Positions 14,799-24,615 of a stretch of DNA of 64,000 nt are shown here, piece after piece; position 1 is the first letter of the stretch, and the number at the start of each line of letters is the position of its first letter. Both the position numbers and the translations under genes were made by a program. Source of the stretch: Bacteroidota bacterium (lineage in GTDB: Bacteria; Bacteroidota; Bacteroidia; Cytophagales; Cyclobacteriaceae); NCBI GenBank assembly GCA_016178785.1, contig JACOSO010000068.1, positions 45,076-109,075 of the forward strand. The letters run 5' to 3'. The notes beneath the pieces are model-generated. The model worked only from the letters and a program-made list of their open reading frames with translations. It did no database searches and was not told the origin of the DNA.

Positions 14799-17171
14799 AT
14801 GCTTAAAAACTATTTCATTGTTGCTATCCGGGCTTTACGTAAAAACAAGGTGTATGTGCTCATCAACACATTGGGGATGGGCATTGCTATGGCCTGTTGT
14901 ATAACAGCTTACTTGCTCATCGCCTACAATATTGAGTTTGATGACTATTTCAATGACCGGCATGTAGAGAACACGGTGAAGGTGATGCATCACTATCAGA
15001 CGGCTACTGAAAGCAATGAACAGGAACTCGTATGCCCCACTGCATTAGCGCCAGCGGCCGTTAAGGAAATTTCAGGTATCGAAGATTTCACACGCTATGG
15101 TCATCAGTCTGGCGTAGTGAGTATGGGGGAAAATGCATTCGAGGAAAGTATTCGTTTTGCTGACGTCTCCTTCTTTAAGATGTTCGATCTGGACTTGCTT
15201 AAAGGCTCTCCTAAAAACTTCGAAGATCGGCAATCTATTTTTCTAAGCGAGGCCATGGCCACCAAGTACTTTGCTCATGAGGATCCTATTGGTAAAACCT
15301 TGTCTGTCGATTTCTTTGGAAAACGGTATGATGTGGTAGTGGGTGGAGTGCTCCAAACGTTGCCGCTAAATAGTTCCTTCCAGATTGATGCTCTCATGCG
15401 GATGGAAATTTACTTAGATGTTTTTGATCTTGCAGACGATTGGGGTATGAACCAGCCGGTGTCTGTGTTATTCAAAATAAGTGACATTAGCCACCGAGCT
15501 ACCATTGCCAAACAAATGAACAAATACCTCTCGCTCGAAAATCAAAAAGAGAAAGAATTCAAAACAATAGGATATGAGTTGCTTCCCTTTCGTCAACCCG
15601 TATTCAAAAGCGAAGTAGGCAGCACCAATCTCCGTCTGCCGATTCCTGGTATTGCGCTGATTATTTTTGCGACACTTGCCTCGATCATCCTGCTCATCGC
15701 CTGCTTTAACCTAACCAACACTACACTTGTATTTGCCGGCAAAAGGTTGAAAGAGATTGGTGTGCGCAAAGTAGTTGGCTCTTCACAAAGCCAGATTACA
15801 AGGCAATTCCTTTTGGAAAGTGTCCTGACAATTTCGCTTGCCATCGCTGCGGGTATTTTATTAGCTCAGATCATGGTGCCGCAGTTTGCCATAATGTGGC
15901 AGCTGCAATACGGTTTGCAACAGTTAAACGGGACGAACCTCGTCATCGCCCTAATGATATTGCTGTTTTGCGCAGCGATTCTCGCTGGCATCTATCCTGC
16001 CCTGGTCAACAGCAAGGTTAGTCCAATCCTCTTATTGAAAGGTAGCCAGTATACCCAAGGCAGTAGGCCGTTGATGCGCACGCTTCTGGTTGTACAGTTT
16101 ACACTTTCCGTCATGGTGTTTATTGCCGGTATTGTGTTTACGCGCAACGCGGCTTATCAGCAGAACCTTTACCTAGGCTATGATAAAGACATGATTATAA
16201 AAGTAACTGTGCAGGGTGAGCAAATCTATGAGAGACTGAAGAACAGCATTGAACAAAACCCAAAAATTGAAAGCATTGCCGGAACCTCTAACCACATTAG
16301 CCCTTACAGCGCTCGAAAAAAAATCATAAAAATTGACACGGCAGCCTTCGAAACATCCGTATATGAAATAGGTGTCAACTATTTTAAAACAATGGGTTTG
16401 CCATTGGTTGCCGGTCGCGAGTTTGCCGCAGGAAACGAGGCTGATTATGGAGCGGCTGTTGTGGATGAGAATTTCGCATCTAATCACCATTTGGCCGAAC
16501 CGATTGGAATACGAGTTCTCTATAATAGCAAGTTCTACCAAGTGGTAGGTGTTGTCAAGAACCTGCTCTCTGGTCTGAAGCAGCGAAATGATAGCGAACA
16601 CCTCTATACTTTGAGCGAACCAAAAAACTACAGTGCCCTGGTAGTAAGAACAAATCCGAGCGACCGTCAACAAGTGCAATCATTCATTGAGAAAGAATGG
16701 AAAAAGAATTTTCCAGGTAAGCCATTTCAAAGCGCACTCCAGGAAGATATTGTGTATGAAGAAGCCGGGGGCTACAATAAAAACCTGACGCAGATCTTAC
16801 TATTTCTCACGGTGATGGGATGCATACTTTCGATATCCGGGGTTTATGCACTGTCCAGTTTGAACGTTCAGCGTAGAACAAAAGAGATTGGCGTGAGGAA
16901 AGTATTAGGCGCCAGTGTGATGAGTATCATCAGGTTGCTCAACCGCGAATTTGCTGTCATCCTTGGCCTAGCCGTTGTGCTTGGTGGCACGGGTGGTTAC
17001 ATCCTGACTGACACTTTGCTCGCCAGTTTATTTGCTCAACACATAAAAGTCGGGGTGGCTACTGCGCTGTTGTGCGGGCTTGTTATTTTCCTTATTGGAA
17101 TTTCTGCCGCCAGTGGAACCATTTTTAGATCGGCAGTTGCGAACCCTGTTGATTCGTTGAGGGCTGAGTAA
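14799..17171 (+). CDS. MacB/FtsX-type ABC transporter permease, orphan (2 of 3)
   Basis: This 790-aa protein has the same architecture as the permease at 7197: an N-terminal helix (INTLGMGIAMACCI), MacB periplasmic core with FLSEAMATKYFAHEDPIGKT, a first FtsX block with LKEIGVRKVVGSS, a second periplasmic domain, and a last FtsX block with TKEIGVRKVLGAS ending VANPVDSLRAE. No ATP-binding subunit is nearby. Such proteins are multi-copy in Cytophagales genomes and probably pair with a distant MacB/LolD-like ATPase; export of a peptide, lipid or lipoprotein is possible. It is flanked upstream by repeat A and downstream by a minus-strand secreted protein. Confidence 0.85.
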   Translation: MLKNYFIVAIRALRKNKVYVLINTLGMGIAMACCITAYLLIAYNIEFDDYFNDRHVENTVKVMHHYQTATESNEQELVCPTALAPAAVKEISGIEDFTRYGHQSGVVSMGENAFEESIRFADVSFFKMFDLDLLKGSPKNFEDRQSIFLSEAMATKYFAHEDPIGKTLSVDFFGKRYDVVVGGVLQTLPLNSSFQIDALMRMEIYLDVFDLADDWGMNQPVSVLFKISDISHRATIAKQMNKYLSLENQKEKEFKTIGYELLPFRQPVFKSEVGSTNLRLPIPGIALIIFATLASIILLIACFNLTNTTLVFAGKRLKEIGVRKVVGSSQSQITRQFLLESVLTISLAIAAGILLAQIMVPQFAIMWQLQYGLQQLNGTNLVIALMILLFCAAILAGIYPALVNSKVSPILLLKGSQYTQGSRPLMRTLLVVQFTLSVMVFIAGIVFTRNAAYQQNLYLGYDKDMIIKVTVQGEQIYERLKNSIEQNPKIESIAGTSNHISPYSARKKIIKIDTAAFETSVYEIGVNYFKTMGLPLVAGREFAAGNEADYGAAVVDENFASNHHLAEPIGIRVLYNSKFYQVVGVVKNLLSGLKQRNDSEHLYTLSEPKNYSALVVRTNPSDRQQVQSFIEKEWKKNFPGKPFQSALQEDIVYEEAGGYNKNLTQILLFLTVMGCILSISGVYALSSLNVQRRTKEIGVRKVLGASVMSIIRLLNREFAVILGLAVVLGGTGGYILTDTLLASLFAQHIKVGVATALLCGLVIFLIGISAASGTIFRSAVANPVDSLRAE

Positions 17172-17271
17172 GCCGCAGAGAATTTACGACATGTCTCGTC
17201 TTGAAACGGGTTGCACAAAACGTAAACTTATTTTAGAACGAGACACAGATTCCACTTATTGGTACACCTAA

Positions 17272-18906
17272 TTAATTAAGCTTCACATTAGCAAGCCATA
17301 TGTTAGCTTCATCTTCATCCTTTCCGATGTAAAGAATTGTATTTGATTTGGCATCGTAAATGGAATCATCGATGAAGTACTTCTCCTTGCCAATCACACT
17401 GAAGTCAGAAATGGCTGGACTCGCAAGGTTGATTTTGCCAATGCGAGGATAGAACCTCGCACGGAAGGAAGGCACGTTATTGTAGGCGTCATAAAAATTT
17501 GCAAATCCCTTTGAGCCCTTAGCTTCCCATATCTCCCATATCGCAGTGCCTCCATCTTGGGAAAAGTAGAAGTTTTGTTTCACTCTGAAGACTTTGCTTT
17601 TCTTATCATCGTCAAGTCGGTCAATGGCGTACTGAGCCTTGAATTGGCCCTGTTGATCAAAATGCAGACAAACAATATCTCCGTAGGTCGTTACTGTGGA
17701 ACTGATGCCCCTTACAAATCCCCATCCAACCAATTGTCCGGTCATCAAGATGTCACCAGAGGGGCTGACGGCCAGCGTATTTGATAAGAATTTACCTCCC
17801 TTAAATGGCGACCCTCCTTTTTGAGACGGTGGAGTTTTAACATTGGACTTGATCGATGCCATAGGTGCTGTACTTGCAAACTGCATTTTGTTGTTCTGTA
17901 TCTTGATGAAATGAAAGAAATCCATTGAGCGATCAGCTTTCTTGGTATAGGAGTACATCGATACATTGTTGTACTCCTTGTAACAGGGATTTACCATGGG
18001 CTGGTAATCATCAAATTCATCCTTGTACCCTTCCTTGCTTTTTACTGAGTAACCGAAAAGATATACTGCTCCATTGCTTTGCGTAGCTCCTGTTACAAGA
18101 AGATTAGGCGAAGGACTTTCAAAGAACATTTTACTGCGCTCCTTGCCGGCCAGATCGTAATTAAGTAATACGTATTTGTTGAAGTTGGCCTTGTCGTTGG
18201 AGGCAAGGACAGCAACAAAACCCGCGTCATCAGCGTACTCGGAATCGTCATTGTCGTTGACAGCCAGTTTCTGAGTATAAACTATGGAGTAGGAGCCGGT
18301 AAGGTCAATGGGAATTTCCTCAACCTCACCTGAGGAGTTCACCTTGACTATCGCATATTGACGTGGGGTTGCCTTGTCCTTCGTTTCCATGTACACGAAG
18401 AGTACAATTTTACGATTCTCAACGTCATAAAAGTCGTCAATGCCGTAATAGAATTTTCCCTTCTCGTTTTTGACCTTAATGGTTTCACTGTCGAGCGTCT
18501 TTTTCCTTACGTAACGCTGACCTTTGTAGTCCCATTTCATCAACAGCTTGTCCTGCGATATGCGAACTTTCATGCTATTGATGTCAAACGAACTGCAGGC
18601 ACCGACCCAAGCACGAACAACCTCCATTTCTTTGTCCTCCTTAACGTCCTTCTGAGTGGTCAAGGTCTTACTTTCAGCTAATTTGAAATCCGGAGCGAAA
18701 TCATATTCCTCAGAGACAATCTCATTTTTTCCGCCACCTTTTGTTTGGTACAATAGTTTAATCGTACCGTCTTCACCAACCTTGATTTGATCAATGAATC
18801 CCTTTTGAGAGGCTTTGGATAGAGGATGTGTGACTTCAGTGATAGTTTGGGCTGAGGCGGTTCCAATTGCGAAAGCCGCCAGAAGGATTAAAGCGGTGTT
18901 TTTCAT
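17272..18906 (-). CDS. Secreted protein of unknown function
   Basis: This 544-aa protein has a clear signal peptide (MKNTALILLAAFAIGTASAQ). The rest is soluble and beta-rich, with repeated stretches such as IVLFVYMETKDK, VYLFGYSVKSKEGY, DILMTGQLVGWG and TILYIGKDEDEANIWLANVKLN that hint at a beta-propeller-like fold. I do not recognise a family or catalytic site. It stands alone with 216 bp upstream and converges on the permease gene. A periplasmic or surface location is likely from the signal sequence. Confidence 0.75.
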   Translation of the reverse strand: MKNTALILLAAFAIGTASAQTITEVTHPLSKASQKGFIDQIKVGEDGTIKLLYQTKGGGKNEIVSEEYDFAPDFKLAESKTLTTQKDVKEDKEMEVVRAWVGACSSFDINSMKVRISQDKLLMKWDYKGQRYVRKKTLDSETIKVKNEKGKFYYGIDDFYDVENRKIVLFVYMETKDKATPRQYAIVKVNSSGEVEEIPIDLTGSYSIVYTQKLAVNDNDDSEYADDAGFVAVLASNDKANFNKYVLLNYDLAGKERSKMFFESPSPNLLVTGATQSNGAVYLFGYSVKSKEGYKDEFDDYQPMVNPCYKEYNNVSMYSYTKKADRSMDFFHFIKIQNNKMQFASTAPMASIKSNVKTPPSQKGGSPFKGGKFLSNTLAVSPSGDILMTGQLVGWGFVRGISSTVTTYGDIVCLHFDQQGQFKAQYAIDRLDDDKKSKVFRVKQNFYFSQDGGTAIWEIWEAKGSKGFANFYDAYNNVPSFRARFYPRIGKINLASPAISDFSVIGKEKYFIDDSIYDAKSNTILYIGKDEDEANIWLANVKLN

Positions 18907-19078
18907 AATTTTTTTTTATAGACGATCTGAATTTCCGTAAAAGAATTGACAAAAAGAATAGTGATTCTTCTTAAGAATTTTAAACGAATAAATTCTGAGC
19001 TGCAGAGTAGTTTGATTGAAAACTATACTACGAATTATATTCCAACGGCAAAGCAAAACATGGCACCGAGAAGAGAGA

Positions 19079-19118
19079 AGAATCCTTTCAATGGGGATCC
19101 TTCGCTTCGCTCAGGATA
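19079..19118. repeat. Fragment of repeat C (GGGATCCTTCGC element)
   Basis: AGAATCCTTTCAATGGGGATCCTTCGCTTCGCTCAGGATAA-like sequence (in part 19093-19116) matches the boundary segment of the tandem units at 27518-28165. The rest of the gap 18907-19122 is AT-rich with no feature. Confidence 0.5.
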
Positions 19119-19122
19119 ATAC

Positions 19123-21165
19123 TCAATCCTTAACTTTCTCTTTCGTCACCTTGCCTTCGGCATAATTTCTCCTCATGATTTGCTTGCCAGTTTCATCATA
19201 GAGCCGCCAGGTGCCATCACGTTTATCTTTTTTGAACTGGCCCGTCATCTTCACTTTGCCGTTGGAGTGATATTCTTTAAAAGAGCCGTCCTTAAATCCG
19301 CCTTTCAGACCCACTTTGAAATGCGTGGTGCTATCCGCAAAAAATGCTTCGTAGAATTTGGCATTTACATTCTTTACATAGATATACGGGAGCTCCATCG
19401 GGTCAACATTGGAAGGGGCCGCTTTGACCTCCTCAACAATTTTATCTGCCTCTGATTCCGCTGCTGCCGAGTCCTGCCCCACGCTCCCCTGCACAGTCGG
19501 GTTGCTTGCTATTTGCACACTTACAGGCTCTACAAATTTTTCTACGAACAATGTTTTGAATCCTTCCTTGTCCGGCACAAGTTGAAAACCTGCGTGCCGA
19601 AAGCACACAATAAAATCTTTGTTGCTCACCATGGAAGCGCGGGTTGGCACGTCCGCAAGCGTCTTCATGGAATTAAAGAGTACAGGTGTGCTGATGTAAA
19701 TAAACGCAGCGCTTTCATTTTCAAATTCATTTCGAAAGGAAAGGAAATCATCATCGCGAGCCAACGTGCGTTTCTCAAGGTAGTCGTCAATCATGCTCTC
19801 CAGCACTTGCGGATGTGTACTGAAGACAACAAAATTGCTGATCACCGTGTAGTAAGGCTTGTCGTAGCGGGCAAAGAATTTTCCAAGTACAATCTTGAAA
19901 AGATTTTTGACTCCCAGGTATCGGATGGAGTGCCCTTTGTACTCCATGGTCTTGAATTTAACGGGCGTCTTCCGCCTGACCATTTTTTCAATACGACTCA
20001 TGTTGCTGAGTGCTTTTTCAATGTTGTCTGCCTTCAGCAGCACAGCCGTCTCATTGTCAAGCCCCTCTCCTGCCGATTGCATTTCCAGCACTGCGACCTC
20101 ATCGCCAATCCAATTGATTACATTCTCCTGAATACTGATGTTGAGATATGACTCTACTTGTTTCATACTCGCCTTGTAGCTGGCGTACTCAGTGACATCT
20201 CGTTGTAAGTTATTCTCAAAGTTCTTGAAGAACTCCCCAAAGCTGCTGAAACCCATGCTGAGGAAAAAGGCCGTTCGCTGAGGCGCCACTTCAAGAAATT
20301 CGGAAGCCCCTTTCCCTGATGATGCCAGCGTTTTCACATACGACTCGATCGTATCGTTAATGAAAGTTTCGCCTTTGGCCCGGATCATTTCTTCTTCAAT
20401 AGTGAAGTTCATGTTTGAGGTCCGAAGTGATTGGGCGAGTTTGTTCACATATTCATTTTTGCCATCAGAGTAACAAGCCATGAACTGCGGCAACATGCTG
20501 TAGTTGATATACAATTTTAATTTGTCGGTTTTCTCTGGTTCGTCATCTGCCGCGAAGAAAAGTTCCTTTGACGATTTATGATCTGTTCCTTGCAGGTCCA
20601 ACGCTTTTGTCAGAAGATTTTTGGAGTAGGATGCTATCAAATAACTGCCGGGCATACTCAGGTACACGATCGATTTATTTTTCGTGTTATAAAGTATAAT
20701 GATATTTTCTTCCTTGTATTTCTGTTTACTGACCGCATACCCCGAAGCTGCGAATGAGGTCAGGTACTGATTGAGGAATTTTATACCGGAGGCGTTTTGA
20801 AGGTCGAGCAGAAAAAGAAAATCGTATTTCTTTGGCGCAGTCATGTGGGCCGAAGCGATTAAGGTAGTAGAGCCAACCAGATTTACGAGCAGGTCGTTTC
20901 CTTTTACCAAGCCGGTAAGATCTTCCGCAGCCGAGGTGAGAGACGCGAAATAGGAATTCTTTTGCAGGTGTTGCCAGGTGTTGGATTCACTCACCTCCTT
21001 CCACATCTTGACCGGATGGTTGGTGGCGATACAGTAGATAGCATCAGCGGGGATGAGACTGAATGCGTCACCGGAAATTCCCTTCGCTCCATACCACTTC
21101 CAGGCAACCCAGCCTATGGCACCAACGATAGCCAGAGGAATAATCCATTTAAAAATTCTGCGCAT
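19123..21165 (-). CDS. DUF3352-like membrane-anchored protein with C-terminal MORN-type repeats
   Basis: This 680-aa protein has one N-terminal membrane helix (WIIPLAIVGAIGWVAWKW), then a long extracytoplasmic region opening with SLIPADAIYCIATNHP, characteristic of DUF3352-type proteins of Bacteroidota. After about residue 560 comes a low-complexity linker (SVGQDSAAAESEADKIVEE). The C-terminal 60 residues hold antitoxin/MORN_2-like repeats (KEYHSNGKVKMTGQF, DGTWRLYDETGKQ). The function of the family is unknown; MORN_2 repeats occur in cell-surface proteins. It stands alone. The charged C-terminus (KVTKEKVKD) is not a sorting signal. Confidence 0.75.
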   Translation of the reverse strand: MRRIFKWIIPLAIVGAIGWVAWKWYGAKGISGDAFSLIPADAIYCIATNHPVKMWKEVSESNTWQHLQKNSYFASLTSAAEDLTGLVKGNDLLVNLVGSTTLIASAHMTAPKKYDFLFLLDLQNASGIKFLNQYLTSFAASGYAVSKQKYKEENIIILYNTKNKSIVYLSMPGSYLIASYSKNLLTKALDLQGTDHKSSKELFFAADDEPEKTDKLKLYINYSMLPQFMACYSDGKNEYVNKLAQSLRTSNMNFTIEEEMIRAKGETFINDTIESYVKTLASSGKGASEFLEVAPQRTAFFLSMGFSSFGEFFKNFENNLQRDVTEYASYKASMKQVESYLNISIQENVINWIGDEVAVLEMQSAGEGLDNETAVLLKADNIEKALSNMSRIEKMVRRKTPVKFKTMEYKGHSIRYLGVKNLFKIVLGKFFARYDKPYYTVISNFVVFSTHPQVLESMIDDYLEKRTLARDDDFLSFRNEFENESAAFIYISTPVLFNSMKTLADVPTRASMVSNKDFIVCFRHAGFQLVPDKEGFKTLFVEKFVEPVSVQIASNPTVQGSVGQDSAAAESEADKIVEEVKAAPSNVDPMELPYIYVKNVNAKFYEAFFADSTTHFKVGLKGGFKDGSFKEYHSNGKVKMTGQFKKDKRDGTWRLYDETGKQIMRRNYAEGKVTKEKVKD

Positions 21166-21425
21166 GGAGTAAAAAATTTTCTCTCACAAATTAAAGAGAA
21201 ACATCACCGCATCAAAGGACGCGAGCGCAGCCTGCTCTTCCGGCAGTTATGTGGACCGTTTTGAAAGACCAACCTAAAAATCTACTGTCATGGCGGAGAC
21301 AGCATGTGTTATGGAGGCGCGAGTTCCGTTAACTTGGTCAAGATCGTCCCCCGCCTCGGGACATCCCTGTTTTTGACGTTAATCTTATATCTCACAGGTA
21401 AAGCCACACTTGATATATTGTTCTG

Positions 21426-21992
21426 TCAATCATTTTTTGGTTTGTAACTCAAAACAGTTTTGCCGCCTGAATAGAGTTTTGCTTGTGTGGGTGTAAATTT
21501 CTGTATTCCGTCAAGGGAATTAAAAATAGTCATACCGCTGCTCATGGTTGTTGGATTTACAATAAGATGATACTCGTCAATAAGCCCGTCCTTTACTAGC
21601 GAAGAAACAAAACCTGCACCGCCAAAAACGATAATGTCTTTGCCGTTCATTTTTTTTAAGTTGGCAATTTCTTCTGCCAGATTTCCTTTTGCCAAAGTGG
21701 TGTTGTTCCAAGTTGATTGGTCAAGTGTTTTGGTGAAAACAACTTTTGGAAGATCCGTTATTTTTTTTGCAAATGGATGAGCAGGATTTTGGATAGCGGT
21801 ATCTTCCCAAAATTTGATAATGTTCTCTCCCGTTTTTCTGCCCAATAAAAGGGTGTCAGAGGTATCAAGCAAAGAACTCATAAACGCTATAAGTTCGTCA
21901 TCCGGATTCCAGGTCATCCAGTCACTTTTTCCGTTTGGTCCTGCAACATATCCGTTGATGGTCATTTGCATTTGTAATTTTAATTTTCTCAT
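21426..21992 (-). CDS. Dihydrofolate reductase/RibD C-terminal family protein
   Basis: This 188-aa protein begins KLQMQMTINGYVAGPNGKSD, the usual opening of the RibD-C/DHFR-like family, with LLLGRKTGE and the nucleotide-binding IIVFGGAGFVSSLVKDGLIDEYHL. These are NADPH-dependent reductases of unknown substrate, distinct from true DHFR or riboflavin RibD. It lies 48 bp after the SRPBCC gene and in line with an ArsR-type regulator. This combination is common in Bacteroidota small operons. Confidence 0.88.
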   Translation of the reverse strand: MRKLKLQMQMTINGYVAGPNGKSDWMTWNPDDELIAFMSSLLDTSDTLLLGRKTGENIIKFWEDTAIQNPAHPFAKKITDLPKVVFTKTLDQSTWNNTTLAKGNLAEEIANLKKMNGKDIIVFGGAGFVSSLVKDGLIDEYHLIVNPTTMSSGMTIFNSLDGIQKFTPTQAKLYSGGKTVLSYKPKND

Positions 21993-22040
21993 TGTCGTCT
22001 GATTTTGATTGTTAGTGATACTGCACTGTATATTTTCTCT

Positions 22041-22571
22041 TTATTGTCGTTTCGATAAAGTTGCCAACAGATCTTCCAGGCTTTTCAGTGTCATAGTAAA
22101 TCCTTCCTTGAAGCCCATTTCGATCATCTTCTCCATACGTTCAAGCGATTCGTTATAAATAGTAACACTCACTTTTGTTGTTCCGTTTTGTTCGCTGAAA
22201 GTCAGATCCCATTCAGAACCCGGCAGTGAAGGGTTTTCATTTGCGTCTGCAAAAGCATTCAGGAATTTGAAATTGGTCTTCGGTGTGATGGAAGAATATT
22301 TCTGAATCGCCCAATTCTCTTGTCCTTCAGGGCTTACCATAGCATAAAATCTGCGTCCGCCAACTTCAAAATTCATCGCTTTTGTTTTTGAAGCCCAGGG
22401 TTTAGGTGCCCACCATTGGTCAAGAATTTCCTGTTTGGTAAAAGCATCCCATACCAGTGAAAGATCGGCATCAAATTCTCTGTTTATGAATGCTTTTCTT
22501 GTTGCTTTGTCAACTGTAAAGTCAAATAGTAAAGTTTTCCCCGCCTTGCGGGATTTCTCTTCGTTTAACAT
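22041..22571 (-). CDS. SRPBCC (AHSA1/START-like) domain protein
   Basis: This 176-aa protein has the AHSA1-type core: [38 protein letters not shown] and the terminal helix [18 protein letters not shown]. The fold forms a hydrophobic pocket for small ligands; no enzymatic role is known. It overlaps the ArsR-type regulator by 7 bp, a pairing very frequent in bacteria, where both are thought to act together. The start at 22571 follows a run of A that gives little Shine-Dalgarno signal. Confidence 0.88.
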   Translation of the reverse strand: MLNEEKSRKAGKTLLFDFTVDKATRKAFINREFDADLSLVWDAFTKQEILDQWWAPKPWASKTKAMNFEVGGRRFYAMVSPEGQENWAIQKYSSITPKTNFKFLNAFADANENPSLPGSEWDLTFSEQNGTTKVSVTIYNESLERMEKMIEMGFKEGFTMTLKSLEDLLATLSKRQ

Positions 22572-22888
22572 TTTTTTTGTTTTTTAATTGTTGATAATAC
22601 TTTGTCAAGTTGATTAAAGCGGTCTTCCCAAATCTTCCTGAATTGCTCTACCCATTTATCAACCTCTTTCATCTTGTTGATTTCAAGTTGATAGTAAATT
22701 TCTCTTCCTTGATACTCTTGTTTTACCAACTCACACTCCGTTAAAATTCTCAGATGTTTTGAAACCGCTTGTCGAGTTGTATCAAAATGCTCTGCCAGGG
22801 AATTAGGTGTCATCGCCTGTGCAGCTATAAGCACCAGAATTGCCCTTCTTGTAGGGTCAGCAATGGCTTGAAAAATATCTCGTCTCAT
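22565..22888 (-). CDS. ArsR-family HTH regulator (SRPBCC-associated)
   Basis: This 107-aa winged-helix protein has [20 protein letters not shown], the recognition region [21 protein letters not shown] and the wing GREIYYQL. It lacks the cysteine box of metal sensors, so this subgroup is not metal-responsive as far as the sequence shows. It is the first gene of a three-gene operon with SRPBCC and the DHFR-like protein, and it probably represses that operon through the palindrome at 22909-22946. Confidence 0.9.
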   Translation of the reverse strand: MRRDIFQAIADPTRRAILVLIAAQAMTPNSLAEHFDTTRQAVSKHLRILTECELVKQEYQGREIYYQLEINKMKEVDKWVEQFRKIWEDRFNQLDKVLSTIKKQKKC

Positions 22889-22908
22889 AGTAAAATGATT
22901 TTATTAGC

Positions 22909-22946
22909 AACCATTCAGTTGCAAATATATACGCAACTGATTGGTT
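22909..22946. promoter_or_regulatory. Palindromic operator of the ArsR/SRPBCC operon
   Basis: AACCATTCAGTTGC (22909-22922), 10 nt, GCAACTGATTGGTT (22933-22946): 14-bp arms with one mismatch, 20 bp before the ATG of the ArsR-family gene. Size and place fit binding by that regulator. The remaining gap to 23266 is a low-coding stretch with no supported gene. Confidence 0.65.
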
Positions 22947-23266
22947 TCTCAAAATTTATTTTAAGATTTATTTATAACGATAAAAATTCGATGGAATGCG
23001 CACTTCAAAAGAACTCGCTGTAATCTGTGGTGAACCAGCAGAGAATTGGGATTGGTTGTTGCTCAGTCACCAACAATTTTGGGGTTGCGTCAGGTTTGGG
23101 GGGCTTTTTTGAAAATGTATTTGTCCCAAGTGACCAAGCATTGAACGAAGATAAAACTTATAGCTTGCACGTCACCGCACCATTGCAGAAACATTTTGCT
23201 GTGCGTTCGTGTTATTCTCCGCGTGTTCGTTTTTCAATTCTATTTTGTCGTCTGCTATTGTTTGTA

Positions 23267-24391
23267 CTACCAAGGGCCTTTCTGTTTAACTTGATAAAAG
23301 CGTTTGCCATCAAATCGATAGAGTCCTTGTCCAGTACCCCACCACATATTTCCTGACTTGTCTTGATACATACTTTGAACACAACAAGTTAGACCGTTAG
23401 CAGATGTAAACACGGTAAACGCTTTTGGATTTGGTAAGGGAACGGAAGGGTCAAATCTTGTTGTACTGCCTCGGGCAGTAATCCAGACGATACCTGACTG
23501 TTCTATAATTATTCCCCAAAACTCAGTTCCACCCAGGCCGTCATTGGGAGTATATTCAGTAAAAGTTTTGCCGTCAAATTTGCAAATACCGTTTTTCATG
23601 GTAAACCACATGTTGCCTATTTTGTCTTGTGCTATGCCACCTGCATAGTTCTCCCCCAAATTTTCTTTTTCATTGAAGTTTACAATCGTTTTTCCCTGCC
23701 CGTTCGGCCCGCCTCCAGTAGCCGTGCGGAGGGCAGGCAGGCGGGCATCATAGCGAAAGACACCTTTATCAGACGAAGCAAACCAAATATTTCCATTTTT
23801 GTCTTCCATAATGCCTGCAACATTTATAGGTGGGAGTAATGGAAATAACGAGAAGCATTGACCGCCTTTGCTATCTATTGATGGGTCATATTGGTAAACG
23901 CCACCGTGAGTTCCTACCCAAATAATACCCGCTTTGTCAACAAGGATGCTTTTTCTACTTATATCGATATGGCTCAGGCCATCTTTTTGAATATAATTTC
24001 TAAAGGTTTTTCCATCATATTTATAAACACCCTGGTCAGTCCCAAACCAAAGGTTTCCATTTTTATCTTCATTAATAGCAAATACACTTTTAGAATTAAA
24101 ACCATCCGGGTTGGAAAAATAGGTCAACGTTTTTATATCATACCTCACTACGCCTTCGCCTATGGTACCAAACCATAAATTCCCTTTCGAATCCTGAAAA
24201 ATACTTCGGATGTATTGACTGACTAAGGTAGTGTCAAGATCTGGAGCCATAGCCACTGCCTTAAATTTTTTTATCACTGTTGGACTTGGTCGGGATGTAT
24301 TTGAGTCTTTCGGTGTGTTTGTTTTTTCTTGTCCGTTGCAGAAAGTAAAAATTGTCAAAAAGCTAAAAAGCAATATTTTGTTCAATGCCAT
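23267..24391 (-). CDS. Two-component-regulator-propeller lipoprotein (with in-frame palindromic insert)
   Basis: This 374-aa protein has a signal sequence ending LTIFTFCNGQ, a probable lipoprotein site. It is followed by at least seven propeller repeats of the type KGNLWFGT..GVVRYD and GNMWWGTGQGLYRFDGKRF. This fold forms the sensor half of hybrid histidine kinases; here it stands alone without a kinase, so it may be a surface or periplasmic binding protein. A longer frame to 24544 exists, but the ATG at 24391 precedes the signal peptide. One repeat carries a 17-residue insert between RYD and GKT (bases 23696-23746), absent from the sister repeats and about 78% GC. Confidence 0.85.
   Translation of the reverse strand: MALNKILLFSFLTIFTFCNGQEKTNTPKDSNTSRPSPTVIKKFKAVAMAPDLDTTLVSQYIRSIFQDSKGNLWFGTIGEGVVRYDIKTLTYFSNPDGFNSKSVFAINEDKNGNLWFGTDQGVYKYDGKTFRNYIQKDGLSHIDISRKSILVDKAGIIWVGTHGGVYQYDPSIDSKGGQCFSLFPLLPPINVAGIMEDKNGNIWFASSDKGVFRYDARLPALRTATGGGPNGQGKTIVNFNEKENLGENYAGGIAQDKIGNMWFTMKNGICKFDGKTFTEYTPNDGLGGTEFWGIIIEQSGIVWITARGSTTRFDPSVPLPNPKAFTVFTSANGLTCCVQSMYQDKSGNMWWGTGQGLYRFDGKRFYQVKQKGPW
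23696..23746 (-). repeat. In-frame 51-bp GC-rich palindromic element inside propeller gene
   Basis: Nested inverted repeats are visible: GCCCGCCT at 23707-23714 with AGGCGGGC at 23739-23746, and CCTGCCC with GGGCAGG further inside and at the edge. The element adds exactly 17 codons within a propeller loop, splitting the expected RYDGKT. Composition differs sharply from the AT-rich surroundings. It resembles protein-coding palindromic elements such as Rickettsia RPE in principle; no sequence relation is claimed. Confidence 0.6.
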
Positions 24392-24429
24392 AATTACAAT
24401 TTTTACTGATTTAAAATTTAAATTCTTCG

Positions 24430-24540
24430 CAGAGTCTCCGCCTAGGGACTCTGCGCCTATTCTTACGTCTGGTGTACTAACTACCTTTTTCTTTTCACTT
24501 GCGCAGAGTCCCTGAAACAGGAGACTCTGCAGAGAAATAA
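24430..24540. repeat. Direct repeat B, left copy
   Basis: Begins near GCAGAGTCTCCGCCTAGGGA, includes CCTATTCTTACGTCTGGTGT and ends GAGTCCCTGAAACAGGAGAC. It matches 26705-26818 at most positions and in the same orientation. The two copies bracket the Asp-box gene and its divergent regulator. Inner inverted parts (GCAGAGTC and GACTCTGC) can fold into a hairpin. Confidence 0.65.
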
Positions 24541-24615
24541 ACAAGCATTAATAAAATGGCAAGCCGTGTCATGCATTGATGGTTTAGTTTCGGACACTCA
24601 GCGATCACAACATTT

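Noticed and set aside
19513..20151. A 212-codon plus-strand frame opposite the DUF3352-like gene
   Set aside because: Antisense shadow; codons and amino acid composition are unlike a real protein, and the minus-strand gene has clear family features.
23027..23266. Possible gene remnant between the ArsR operator and the propeller gene
   Set aside because: Only a short block (GGCTTTTTTGAAAATGTATTTGTCCCA-like, in part) has a weak resemblance to sequence near 31510; too little to call a gene or repeat.
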